Shown: in pieces, positions 1 through 11,639 of the stretch
Layout of the letters: each line of letters opens with the position of its first letter
Numbering within the stretch: position 1 is the stretch's first letter
Assembly: GCF_964355755.1 (NCBI RefSeq)
Contig: NC_092673.1
Coordinates: 7,941,001 to 8,005,000, forward strand
Length of the DNA: 64,000 nucleotides
From: Antedon mediterranea
Taxonomy: Eukaryota > Echinodermata > Crinoidea > Comatulida > Antedonidae
Direction of reading: 5' to 3'
The notes under the pieces: model-generated
What the model saw: only the letters and a program-made list of their open reading frames with translations
Told to the model about the DNA's origin: nothing
Databases searched by the model: none
Program-made: the position numbers and the translations under genes

Positions 1-244
1 TATCTAACTATGATACCTCTAGAACTAAAGCCATACTATTATCTCCTGAACCATGTAGTGCAGAAAATAGCACCACTCTGCATGAATACATTCTAATTTC
101 CTGAAAGTGTTTAGAATGACCATTTCCTACAAAACATATGCCTTTTAACTCATTTGAACCAGCTATATTACATAATGCGTATTGAGGGCACAGAGAAGAT
201 ACACCAGTAGGTTAAAGATATAAATAAATAGATGTATTAATTAC

Positions 245-3200
245 CTTTGAGATATATAGTAAAGAGTTTGGATCATATTTGTTACAAAACGTCTCTCCTT
301 GATGTTCAATGTAGCTTTCAATTAAAAAGCTTGGACACAAACTTGGTTCATCACTCTCATTAATTCTTTTATTACCGAATCGTTGTTCCCACTCTGGGCC
401 ACTTCGGTAGGTAATTGTGGCAATCTCTCTAAAAATAGTTTTGAAAAAGGAGAATTTTAAGTAGAAATAAGTGGTGGGATATATATGATTTATTTCCTAT
501 CAAATAATAAAAAAAAGGAGTTTATGGTGTTATACTGACTATCTTTGATGCATAGAGGGTGTATGACCTTCAGTAAAACAAGACATGTGCTGTTAATGAT
601 TGAATCATATTTTCCTAAGTTAGTTGAATATCATAACAAGCATGACTCCACCATATTTAAAACAACATAACCAACTCATATATATATTTTTCCAGTTCGT
701 GTTGGTTAATGTTTATTTTTAAAAACTTGAGCTGCACTGACAAGATCTAATAAGATCGAAGCAGTACTGTCTGCATGTCTAAAGAATATGGTTCCCAGAT
801 TACAGTATGTAAAAAAAACCAGGACAAATTCCAGTTGAAAAACTAGTTTTAAAATAGTTAAATCCACTGGTTTAACTGTAATTTGGTTGTAGTAACTGGT
901 TTACTGGTACAATAATTGCTTTTAATTGGTATTAATTACCAGTTGATTCTCATAAAAGTCAACCAGCAGTTAAAACCAGTTGGTTAATACAGGTATTTAC
1001 AGGTGTCAAAGTGAATGTTCTTCTGAGTACATGTATAACAAAATTTAATGTAGACTTTGTTTATAGCCTAAATAACGAAAGCCATGTGCCATATTTCATT
1101 CCAGAGAATGGAATGCCATAAATCTTACCTAGCTAGCTTCATACCCATTTTAGGGTACGACTTTCCGTAGTATTGGCCCTTCATCCAAGCAGGATCGGTC
1201 ATTATGCAACGTCTTTGGAGATACCGCATAGCGATTGATGATGGATGAGATCTGGCACATCCAGATATAGAAATAACCCTTTAAAATAAATAACGTTATT
1301 ATTATTATAATTGTCATATTAGTAATACACATTCAAGGCCATAGCAATGGTGTTTCATGAAGTGCCCTTTTAAGATTTTACAAAAGTGCTAGTAAAAGCA
1401 ACAATGACTATTTTATTTATCATCCTAGCCAGCACTGACAAATTCCATCTACCAGGCACACAAATTGTTTTTCTATCTTTGTCCCTTTTACGCATCAAAC
1501 AGCGACTAACAATTACAGGATGGTTAAACTATTTAATAATTATCATGCTTATAAATTAAGTCTCAATTGAGGCTTGAGGGAGTGGAGTTGAAAGAGTCAT
1601 GACCCTGGCATTAGGTCAGGATTGAACCTCAGACCCTAGGATTGGAAGGCAAGCACATTAACCACCAAGCTACAGCTCCACTACATTTTTATTTAATATA
1701 AGCTTTGATTACCCACTGCAACAATTCTAGCTATAGGCTTGTAATAAAAATTAATTGACAAAAAACAATTTGTCGGAACACTAAACAAAGGCCAAATATA
1801 GATGAAATATTAAATCAAGGACATCACATATGCGCAAACTGCCTGAATTAACAAATAAACCAACCTATTAACTCTGTCTGGATAAAGAGCAGCAGCATTC
1901 AAAGAACACATGCCACCAAGTGAAGAACCAACAGATGCATGTAGCTGAAATATATAATAATTCAAAATTCATTTACCCATGAAATGAACAAGAAGCAACG
2001 TATGTTTCAACACTACAGTACAGGCGACAGCTCTATTAAGGAGACACTTGGTTATGTCTTTAAGGTTTCTTTATATGCATACTCACCTGTACTCAATAGT
2101 TGTTTATTAAACATTTTTAGGCAACACCTTGTGGTTTTGGTGGCATAGAGTATCGGAATAGGTACTAATTTAAATACTTTAAAAAAATTATTGGTGTGAT
2201 TTATTATTTCTTTTGTACTCTTAATGTAATTAAGGTTTCTGTTCATATATTTTTGTTCTCTAATTTGTTATTTTTAAAATGTGTTATTTCTAAATTTGTA
2301 ATGTATTACTGTTAGTTGATCACGGCCTTGTAGAAGAACACCTTTATGGTGACAAGCTTTTCCGTGTTAAAATAAAGTATTTATTATATTATTATTATTA
2401 TAGTGGCAACGGAGAAATCACCAGAACTGATGAACAACATCATGAAAAGGCTGACCAATTGAACGATCCGTGGAAATGCTAGTGTACCCGACATCACCTA
2501 CTGACAAACTTTGTCATTATGCTGTTATACCTTTATACTCTCTTACCTTATCTATGCCTAAATGATCCAGTAATAGAAATTGAATATGAACCATGTCGTC
2601 TAATGATGGCAGTGGGAATGTTGTGGCGTAACATTTACCAGTCAGTGGATTCACTGATGATGGGCCACTAGCAGAAAAAATACACTTGTGATTAAACGTT
2701 ATCAATGTGATGATGATCATCATTCAATAATGTCCATAACAATGTACATTATCAAATTTCATGTGACAACAAAATGTGATGTGTCCATTTGAACATATGA
2801 CATCATATCACTACCATATTTGGGCACATCACACTTTTTTTGTCAAAGTAGTTTGATTGTCTTTACAAACTGAATTGGGTTAACATTCTTCTATAACATT
2901 TTAATTTAAATTTAAGTTTAAATAAATACGAAATATTTTTTGCCTTTTGGTAAACCATAAAAAATAGACTTACTTTTTTGTTTCGGCTACTAGCATCGCA
3001 TGAACAAAACGCTGAAACGTTTGCAAAATATTAAGTTTATTTTTTATGGTTTACAAAAAGGAAAAAAATACAAACATAAATTATGTGAAACCAGATGAAT
3101 TTTGTTTTGTTTTTGTGAATTCTTCATGATTGTGCAGAACTTACGAGGTACCATAGCAGCCTCCAATTGTGTTGGTGCAAATAACAAAGAACTGATTTGT

Positions 3201-4776
3201 ATCAACTGAACAGCCAGGTCCTACAAACTTCTCCCACCATCCTGGTTTAGGGTTATCCTTTATCAAAACAAAAATAAAACAATTTTATTAGATATTTATT
3301 ACATTCTGATTTTTAAAATGGGGAACACTAACATATAATTATTATTAGCCTGCCAAAAAGTAGTTTCATTTAGGCTGTCTAAAATGGGGAGCGCGTTCCC
3401 TAAACACTCTCCCACTAGTTCCATCCTCTAAAGTAATCCATTAGCAGAAATTGAAGATATAGTAAATAAAAAAAGTAATAAGTCGTCTCTTCCTAATAAT
3501 GTTAGTTTCAAGTAAGTTAATTTTAGGTTTGATTACACGGTTATCTGTAAACCTTACTTTACATAGGACAACATGGTCCTGTATGGCATGGTACATAATT
3601 CAATTTGTTTCCAACTATGCATCACGTATGGAAACCAAAGATAAAGAACATATGCAATAAAACTCGAAGTCTCTTTTTTTTATGCAAACATTATACCACT
3701 GATTTCTCATTTTATGTTTAAAATACAACTCTGACAACATTGTCTTGAACACTATCTTACCTTGTGACTTTTAGCATGTGAACTAGCAGATAGTCCGGCA
3801 TGTATAATAACAGCATTTGACTTGTCTTCATTTAGCTCTCCCCATGTCTCATAGGCAACCTGCAAGTCGGGCAGCACTGCATTGTTGTACTTCAGGTAAT
3901 ATGGTTCCTTATAGTGAAATTTCTTGAAACCAGACACGACTTTGTGATATTCAGGTTCGGGACCACTGGTATCACTATACAATTATAATTCAAGATTTAA
4001 AAAAAAGGTTTGAGAAAGTTTGTATACAAATTAATGATAATGTTTATGAGTTAAATGGGGTGAATATTTAATGAGATTGGTTATTTTGTATGCATAGTAT
4101 TCTGGTAGAATGTACACACTACAATTTTCCTTTTTCCTATACTAACATATGATATAACAAATCTAAAGGCCAGATGCACCAGAATTTTGTGCACTTCATT
4201 TCATTTGACCAACAAAGGACTATAAACCGTAGGTCCAGTGTACACATCTGGTGTCTTTTGAGACGAGTAGGGGGTTACCCCGGTGTACTAGTCTACACAC
4301 AGACACTTTATCATAAACTCATCATGAGGGCCCCTTGATTGTCAGCATACACTGTTTAGGGTCACCCTCTATAAATAAGGTGAAATAATAAAATAAAATC
4401 AGTCAACAGTCCCATATGATCTTAACTAAATAAATAAACAATTTATTTAGACTTGTATAAGCAAACTAATAAAACTACAGTAATAAAATATTTCAGATAT
4501 AATAAAAGTATAATTTACTTTTCCATTCTTTTGTACCTACTTTTTCGAAAGACATGGAAATTCGGTTTGCAAACCTTTAAACGCATTTGCATCAGGTACT
4601 TCAAGTTGTGGTAAAGCCCCATGGTAGCTTTTTGATGAAGGGGTACTGATCCGGTTTCCGTCTTTTTTAGTCTGTAGTCCCGCACTGTTGCTTAACGGAC
4701 GCAATAACTTGACGTTTGATCGACATTGTTCGGTTGTCCGGACCTTCTTGAGTAGACGGAATGAGTTACGAAGCAT
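245..4776 (-). CDS. MetX-family homoserine/serine O-acyltransferase, probably mitochondrial (3' end outside window)
   Basis: Alpha/beta-hydrolase-fold acyltransferase that moves an acyl group from CoA to the hydroxyl of homoserine or serine. Seven coding exons read on the minus strand with GT/AG borders and matching phases: 4776-4541, 3974-3761, 3257-3145, 2667-2547, 1944-1865, 1278-1129, 428-245, giving about 366 residues. Residues 1-40 are Arg/Lys-rich ([13 protein letters not shown]...), like a mitochondrial presequence. MetX hallmarks follow in order: [58 protein letters not shown], the nucleophile elbow [20 protein letters not shown], and [20 protein letters not shown]. The fold's catalytic Asp and His would lie in exons beyond the left edge. 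Introns carry a SINE-like sequence (about 1605-1685) and a non-LTR 3' tail (about 2050-2400). Whether the substrate is homoserine or serine, and acetyl- or succinyl-CoA, cannot be read from this part. The family call is firm. Confidence 0.92.
1129..1278 (-). CDS. MetX-like gene, exon 6 (short, easily missed)
   Basis: This 150-bp exon lies in a different frame from the longest local ORF. Acceptor ...TTTTAAAG is at 1279 and donor GTAAG after 1129; the phase is 2 on both sides, joining R|V upstream and R|E downstream. It encodes [20 protein letters not shown] followed by the [12 protein letters not shown] segment and PKMGMKLAR, which matches the MetX family block between the nucleophile strand and the ITYRS motif. 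Without it the family alignment would have a gap of about 50 residues. Confidence 0.88.
1561..1685 (-). repeat. tRNA-derived SINE-like sequence in MetX intron
   Basis: On the minus strand a tRNA-like head reads GGAGCTGTAGCTTGGTGG (box A-like, complement of 1663-1673) and, about 40 bp further on, GAGGTTCAATCC (box B-like, complement of 1619-1628). The spacing fits an internal RNA polymerase III promoter. No cloverleaf good enough for a working tRNA was evident. Confidence 0.55.
2050..2400 (+). mobile_element. Non-LTR retrotransposon 3' tail fragment in MetX intron
   Basis: AT-rich sequence ending in a motif typical of CR1/L2-like 3' UTRs (CACCTTTATGGTGACAAGC), then AAATAAAGT and an (ATT)n microsatellite tail at about 2383-2400. 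No coding part remains. The class is inferred from tail structure only. Confidence 0.4.
2752..2870. mobile_element. MITE family A, copy 1 (in MetX intron)
   Basis: Short palindromic element of a family seen six times in the window. Its core is GATGTG...CATATGACATCATATCACTACC...GGGCACATCACAC, and the right end has AGTTTGATTGTCTTTAC, related to the family end AGTTTGATAGTGTAGAC. The outer left end is degraded. Confidence 0.6.
4170..4395 (-). repeat. Dispersed repeat family D, copy 1
   Basis: Contains the family blocks GGTCCAGTGTACACATCTGG, GACGAGTAGGGGGTTACCCC, GGTGTACTAGT and GGGCCCCTTGATTGTCAGC, ending in an A-rich tail. Related copies lie at about 15660-15852, 30238-30420, 35060-35180 and 43700-43800, in both orientations. 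Strand here is relative to the 15660 copy. The A-rich tail at one end suggests a retroposed element; the family was not identified. Confidence 0.6.
4541..4776 (-). CDS. MetX-like gene, exon 1 with mitochondrial presequence
   Basis: Translation starts at the ATG complementary to 4774-4776. The first 40 residues are basic, Leu-rich and almost free of acidic residues, as expected of a matrix-targeting peptide; this is an inference from composition. The donor is GTAGGT after 4541. It leaves two bases of a codon that join the first base of the exon at 3974, giving [13 protein letters not shown] across the junction. The reading frame runs into a stop just past the donor, which supports a real splice there. 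Confidence 0.8.
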
Positions 4777-7119
4777 GATTAACAGCAGTTATAATATTAT
4801 ATACACATTGATATACCTATAAATACAAACTAATTCATTTAGAAACGTGGATGTTTGTATGCCTATGTTTAATCTTCATCTGGTCAAGGGTTTATACTTT
4901 ACTCCATGGTTTATATAAACATAATTACTTGACGAAACTATGACTGTGCACTCTTCAATTTTCATTGAATTGAATCGTAGTAATAATAATAAAGATAATC
5001 AACATTATCAAGAACCAATAAATACTGTTTTCTTGCTAGCTCTTGTTTTGTCAGATGGATTGTAGTTATGCAATATAGTAGGCACTATTTCAGCCCCTCT
5101 AATTATAATCAAACAATGTTATAATCAGTCTAACTCTAAGTATTTGATATACGGCATTCATAATATTTGTTGTAAATGTCTACAAAGAGCATTGGTACTA
5201 CATAATAATACATTAATTTATGATTGCAATGCATTTAATTAAACAACAACAAATGACAGGTTTAACCTATAAACCTATATACTGACCTATATATAATTTA
5301 AGCCTACTCACTAACTACAGCTGGTTAAAAAAAACCGACACTTGACCTAAGCGACTCAATATGGAGCTTGTACATGTTTGTATAATATAGTCTGACCAAT
5401 GAATGAGACACACTGCCACTAGCCCACAGGCTACGGAATGACTTCATGGCGGTAGCAAAATTCTGCATATAGTCTACGCATTAAATAGCTCATTATTGCT
5501 TTATTATACCCTACCTGTTTTTTAAACAATATTTGTAGCTGTACAGTGTATTAACAACATGCAGCCACAAACGATTTAAAGGGAACCTCGCGCCTCGCCT
5601 GGAAAACTCCAAGACCTAAACTTGAACTTGGCTACTGTTGCTGAGCGAAGACTTAGCCAATCCGCGACCTCCATTCACGTGATATTTAGTTAAAACGCTT
5701 TTTCATTGGCCGCTTGTTTTGATTATTACATTTATTATTTGTATACTATTGCATAAAATGCAGATGGCATACTTTTATTACGTGTATGCAATTATTTACC
5801 TCCGCCAAGGAAATGAGGTATAATGTAGTCGATTGTGTTTGTCTGTTTGTTAGCAGGATTACTCAAAAAGCAATTTCAAAGCAATATTTTCTCTTTTCCT
5901 TTAGTTTAAAAAAAGATTAAAAAGACCAAACCGCGATTTTTTCTAAAATGACATTGTGCATTAAGCATTTCAGCTTTTAATCCACTTTTCGTAGAAAAAA
6001 TATTTAAAATCGCTTATATAAAAAGACAACGGTTAAATTATAAAAAAAAGAATCGTTGTCTTTCAGACAATTTGACTATTTTTAGGGCCTTTTAGGCCTA
6101 TACAGTTTTTTTTTTCAGGTAAATCATTTTGTTTCGATCCAGTTATTTATTAGTTAACGTGAATAATTACTATAATGTGTTATTAAAACATAGTAAAAAA
6201 TCGATTTACACTAACTTTCTGTGTTTTAGACTCAAGATGGGCTGAAATTAATTAATTAATCTAATTGATGATTCTAATAAAATGTTTGAATCTTACCGTG
6301 ACCTTTTAGGAGTTGAAGAAGCAAGAATGAACTTAATGATATTCTGCAATATCATATGATGTGCCATCACAATTATATATACAAAAACATTATTGATTGT
6401 TTAACAAATCCGTTATTTATTTGGACACATAAACCACGGCGCAACAATAGGCTACTAAATCAGTCCTGTTACTTATTGCAAATACAGATTTTATATTTTG
6501 TTTCTTTTTATTTTTTCGCGCCGCGGCTCTAGCCAGCTATGTCCCAGGAGGACACATTCATTAATAAGCTGTTTCATAGCGGTAGCTTTAGTATCTAAGG
6601 CTGACAGTTTTGTGAATTTGGAAACTCGACTATAATTTATAGGTAGCTGCTGGACCCAAAAAACGTCTGGGAGAAGAGAGTCTATATGAAAGCCTTTGCT
6701 GATAATACAGTATTATTGAGATGTAGACGGAAATCTGTAAAATCTTGATCAATAAATAATAACTTCGTTTTTGCTGTCAACCAGGCCGGTATTATAATAA
6801 GTCACTGTCAAATAATCATTCGATAATGGTCAAAACTTTATTTTGGCTCTGTCAACATAAAGGGAGGTATTTACAATGACTTTCTTTGACTGTCAATCTA
6901 GGCCAATGTTATAATAATACGCCGTCAGATATTAAATCATTTGAAACAGTCCTCGTAAATTTTTTGTTGGTTATCAGGTGCCGTGGGGGGTCCAATCAAT
7001 TATCGTCAGAAGGTGAACAATCAGTCTAGGTAGCAGCAGCAGATTATTAGGAACGCCTGCTCCATTAATTAATCCAGAAAAAGGTTTGTACATTATCTAT
7101 TTGTTTATTAGCCTTCTTC
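4777..7119. other. Intergenic region with 5' flank of the MetX-like gene
   Basis: No conserved coding exon was found. It holds the presumed promoter and 5' UTR of the minus-strand MetX-like gene; a locally more GC-rich patch at about 5580-5690 is a candidate promoter area, but no core element was recognised. The rest is AT-rich DNA, with a local imperfect repeat at about 6780-6960 (GTCAAC...ATTATAATAA motifs). Confidence 0.4.
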
Positions 7120-7122
7120 TAA

Positions 7123-8753
7123 GGGTCTGTTTCTGCTGCATAACGCAATTTAACCGGTTATTTTAAAATAGATTAAAAATAGATAACAATAACAAGACCG
7201 CGTTTCTGCTCAATTTGTGCTCCGAAATAACCGGTTAAATCTATGGGTGGTCGTCGAGCAAAACGTCATCATTACCCAAAATGCAATACACTCAGACGGA
7301 AGTAGAAGTTGGCTGTTTGTTTACATCGACGTCGTGAGTACACACGTGTGTATTATATTGCCGAACATCTCACTCAAACATGTTAAAAAAATAAAATGTT
7401 GTCTCCAGGTCTACAAGTTTTGTTTTTTGTAAAGCCTACTTACATCGCTAATAAAATTAATTCTCATGGCGCCTTCAATAACATGATGGGGAGGTCGTGC
7501 AGCGCCCGATCGCCTAAACTAGGATAATTTTTATCCTCAACAAAGGCGATGACATACGGCCCTTCCCACGTGAACGACTGTTGTCTTTCGCGAGCGCGGT
7601 CCTACAAAACACCAAACGGAAACAAAAACGAGACTCAGAATGTTGCAATACTTACCAAACGAAAGTAGATAATTGTTAAATAATTATGAAAACCCAACTT
7701 TTATAGCAAAAATCGTCCGAATTTATGTTAAAAACGATGAGTTTAGCCACAAAAACTTAAATCAAACGAGAGTATCCAAGTCATAGAATATCGCACGCAT
7801 ATAGTGCCTTTAATAAAATAATGAGTATTGAACATTATTTCGTATATTTATGTACTAACATAAATAATAACACATTTCTATGCTTAATAAAATCATATTT
7901 AATATATTATCAAAGGCTCTGATTACCTTTGTTTTCGGTCGATGTGATGTTTTTCTAAAAAATTATAGTATGTAAAACGATCAAAGTAAGAATGTTCATT
8001 GTTCTCCTATTAAAGGCACTAAGGGCATGCCATAAATACGCTCGTTTGGATTAAGTTTTTGTTGCTAAATTCATCGTTTATAACATAAATTCGGATGATT
8101 TTTGCTATAAAATTTGGGTTTTCATAATTAATTAACCATTATCTACTATCGTTTGGTAGGTATTTGCAACATTCTGAGTTCCTTTTGTTTCCGTTTTGGT
8201 GTTTATATAGGGGACCATCCATACCTTTCGCGAGCGTGTACTAACGCCTCAAATTGCTTAGCTTGGGTAGTCCCCGGAACTCCACCCCAAACTCCTCTTT
8301 TACTTTCGCAAAAATGCTCTTATTTATTATCTGTGATTCTTTTCTATTCCCTGCCATCCTTCCCCGTACTTTCTCTCCCCCCACAACTGAATAACATATC
8401 TTGTGATTTCATTCATCCACATACATGTTCACTTCTTCGTTCGACTGTCAAAACCACGAGGAAAACACACACATCGTATGCGACGGTATCTGACCCGGGG
8501 TCACAACTGTCAATCAAATAACCGTTATTTCGTGTTGCAGCTAAGAATTGCTCAGCGATAACCGGTTAAACGGCGTTCTAACACCGATTTAAATTGGTGT
8601 TTTTAACCGGTTATTTTGCGCTGCCTTTTAACCGGTTACCACAAATGTGTCCTGTTTCTGCTGCCAAGAAAATGGAGTTAATTTATTCACACTGATTTTA
8701 ATTTATTCACACCGATTTTAACCGGTTATTTTCTATGCAGCAGAAACAGGCCC
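7123..8753. mobile_element. Harbinger-like non-autonomous DNA transposon with internal fold-back
   Basis: Terminal inverted repeats GGGTCTGTTTCTGCTGCATA and its imperfect complement at 8731-8753, flanked by TAA at 7120-7122 and 8754-8756. A 3-bp TWA duplication with GGG...CCC ends is characteristic of PIF/Harbinger elements. The motif TTAACCGGTTATTTT recurs near both ends (about 7150, 7225, 8560, 8610, 8630, 8720). Inside, about 225 bp at 7610-7838 pairs with 7990-8202 as a diverged inverted repeat. Open frames inside match no transposase I know, so it is probably non-autonomous. Confidence 0.75.
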
Positions 8754-9035
8754 TAACACAATTATATTTTATTTTAAAAAAAGGTTTTATAAGTGGTTTC
8801 AACATTTATGATAGTAATGTCACAGTTCTGTGTCTGGACGCAAGTTCATAGACCTACTAGTTATATTATTCATATTAACTGATACATACTCTTCATTTAC
8901 CGTAAAGTTCAGTTTTAATGAAATATATAATATAAATTGGCTTCGTAACAATTAATTAGTTTTGAAAAGGTTAGTTTTTTGGTGATAGGTGAAAATGACA
9001 TGTAACTTCGTAATCAATTTATTTTTTTTGTATAA

Positions 9036-9398
9036 AGGCCCAATTACACTATGACGATAACGACGGACGATAAATACATAGCATGCATTTTTTTTTACAT
9101 AAACCAAAATAAATTAGAAAGGTTTTCGTTCTAGACCTATAGGATAATCATTTATGCTGTCTTTGATAAAAATAATGTTTTTCAAATTCCAATCAAATGA
9201 CGTCATGATAAATAAAAACAATAAAATCGCTGTATTGTCACGATATTATTGGTCTTACTAATCATGACGTCATTTGATTGGACGTGTGAAAATATAATTT
9301 TCATCAAAGGAATTGTTTATATTTCTTTTGGTTTATGTATTAAAAATGCACATTTGTCTATTTATCGTCGATCGTTATCGTCCTAGTGTATGGGCCTT
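9036..9398. mobile_element. 363-bp TIR element (MITE)
   Basis: The ends AAGGCCCAATTACACTATGA and the complement of TAGTGTATGGGCCTT form inverted repeats of about 40 bp; the outer sequence continues as CGATAACGA(C/T)...CGATAAATA on both sides. No coding content. An inner pair of CATGACGTCATTTGATTGG-like blocks is also inverted. The target duplication is unclear. Confidence 0.7.
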
Positions 9399-9699
9399 AT
9401 GCTGTAAATGTTCAATTAATTGATCATTCCGATTTTATTAGTTGGACTCTTGCACAGTTGCTGTCTAATCGTTGTTGTGTAATATCATTTCGAACCATAT
9501 TAAAATCATAAAGAGATTCATATTCCTTAACATGTGGCTGTGCATGTAAGTCCGGTCTACAAAAACTCGGGCCCGGGATCATTGTTATTGGGCCGGAAAG
9601 TGTTGGTGAATTCATAATTATACTTAATATTATATTTATTATATATATAATCATATTATTATACAATTGAAAGCAAAACCCGTTGAATCTCAAATCATT

Positions 9700-10440
9700 A
9701 GGACTAGAAATTTAGCTTATCAATCAAATAAATACTTTCGTTCAAAATGAAACTCCAACCTCTCTAATCAAAAGATTGAACTCGAAAACGGACCGTTTTT
9801 TTGAATTGGGTATGTTGAAACATTTCAATATTCATTTAAAAAAGTACATTAATTATGGTATTGATCAGTGTCTATAGAGGCGTAAAAACCCTCGGTCAAT
9901 ATCATGTAAAATGCACTGTGAAAAATTGGGCTTATCAACAACAAAATATTTTATTATTAAACGCGATAACATCAAGGATAATCAGTATAATTATTAATAT
10001 AGCCACTGTTACTAGTTTTATTCTACATGCTAAAGTAAATAAAAATCCACTAGTTACTGTAGGCCTATGATTGTTTGCAATGTCCACATATTATTTCCGT
10101 GAGCATAGTGTAACACTCACAAAAAACACGTGTGAGGTTCTTTCTTTAGATTTTGAAGAATGATTTGTGTTACAGGTTGACACAAGAGTCAAATGCTCAA
10201 GATATCGGCTAACGCCATGGGACCCTTGGCTTATCAATGAATAATAAATACAGTACTACTTTCGTTCAATTGAAATCGAAATCTGACCGTTTCATTAAAT
10301 TGGGTGTGATTAGGCCTAAACATATAATAATTTATTAAAAAGGTACAATAAAAACAAATGCATCAGAGGCGTAAAGAACCCACGGTCAATATCATGTAAA
10401 ATGTATATGGTATAAGCACTGTGGAAGGGGTCATTATTAT
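9700..10440. repeat. Diverged direct duplication of about 250 bp
   Basis: About 9713-9930 and 10222-10460 share, in the same order, GCTTATCAA...AATAAATAC, CTTTCGTTCAA, GACCGTTT, TAGAGGCGTAAA/CAGAGGCGTAAA and CGGTCAATATCATGTAAAAT. Each copy runs into the GGCTTATCAAC motif that seeds the tandem array at 10449. Confidence 0.55.
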
Positions 10441-10448
10441 TAAACTGG

Positions 10449-10724
10449 AAAATTCGGCTTATCAACAAATAAATAATTTCGTTTAAAATGTAAAATAAGA
10501 CCGCAAAATTGGGCTTATCAACAAATAAATACTTTTGTTCAAAATGTAAAATAAGACTGCACAATTGGGCTTATCAACAAATAAAATACTTTTTTTTCAA
10601 AATGTAAAATTAAGACTGGTGGAAAATTGTGCTTATAAACAAATAAATACTTTTTTTCAAAATGTAAAATTAAGACTGGAAAATTGGGCTTATAAACAAA
10701 TAAATACTTCCGTTCAAAATGTAA
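10449..10724. repeat. Tandem array, about 5 copies of a 56-60 bp unit
   Basis: Units begin AAATTGGGCTTATCAACAAA and end TTCAAAATGTAAAAT(A/T)AGAC; starts fall near 10449, 10505, 10561, 10622 and 10679, and the last copy is truncated. Open frames over the array simply follow the repeat. Confidence 0.8.
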
Positions 10725-10749
10725 GAAAACATTTTTTAAATATAATCCT

Positions 10750-10905
10750 TAAGCTCTGTCTATACTATCAAACTAAATATGATGTGCCCATATTATATAG
10801 ACATGACGATGTCATATCACTACGATAATCGGGCATATCACTACCATATTTGGGCACATCACACTTTTTTTGTTAAACTAGTTGGGACAGTGTAGACACA
10901 GAACT
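10750..10905. mobile_element. MITE family A, copy 2
   Basis: Starts AAGCTCTGTCTATACTATCA, carries GATGTGCCCATATTATATAG, GATGTCATATCACTAC and GGGCACATCACAC, and ends GTTGGGACAGTGTAGACACA. Ends are imperfect inverted repeats. Confidence 0.7.
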
Positions 10906-11639
10906 ATGTGATCGAAACATAAGTCGGAATTGCACTGACGCGATTGATTTGATTGGGTATTTTTATTAATGTAATGATTCATTAAAAACTATAATACCGA
11001 TACGCGTTTGGTATTGGTCAATGGTAAAAAAACCCTGAGAAATAATGTTATAACGCGATTTGGTGATAGCTTAGCAATAATACAACCCATATACTATTAT
11101 TATAAATACCTATTACAAATCCATTCGTATAATTTTTCATCGCGAACCGAAAATGTATAAATGTTATTCTACAGACAGTAATTATATATTCAAAAGCCAT
11201 ATTATTATTATTATCAATACCTAAATGCGATAGTAATAACCACATACATTATTCCCAATACAAGTTTGTGCGTTTAATTCTAGAAAGAAACGACTGTGCT
11301 GACAGGCCAATGACATAAATCACAAGTAAAGTCCCAATTGTTCACTTGCGTTTTGATTGGCCGACCTATTATATTAGATTAATGAAGACTGTTCTTACAA
11401 CTGTCCAGGCAAAAAGTTACGCGGCGTTTTTGTAAGAAATATTTCTTGTTTATTTCTGCCATACACATTACAAAGAAGACAAAACCATTATAAAGAGAGG
11501 GGGGGGGGGGGGCAAGCCTAAAGTCCAAACAGGTGCTAAACACCTATGTTAGTTGGTCAACCCAGAACAGAGCACAGAAAGAAAGAAATAAAAATAATTA
11601 CTTTCTACAATTAAAGCATCTACAAGAAAGCGACCAACT

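Noticed and set aside
1-244. Possible next MetX exon (acceptor TTTCAG near 95, minus strand)
   Set aside because: The frame after it does not resemble the expected MetX continuation, so the next exon is presumed to lie beyond the left edge.
1561-1685. Functional tRNA gene
   Set aside because: Box A and B are recognisable, but I could not form acceptor and anticodon stems; a SINE-like origin is more likely.
8153-8521. 122-codon frame inside the Harbinger-like element
   Set aside because: No transposase or Myb-like motif; it overlaps the arm of the internal inverted repeat, which explains its length.
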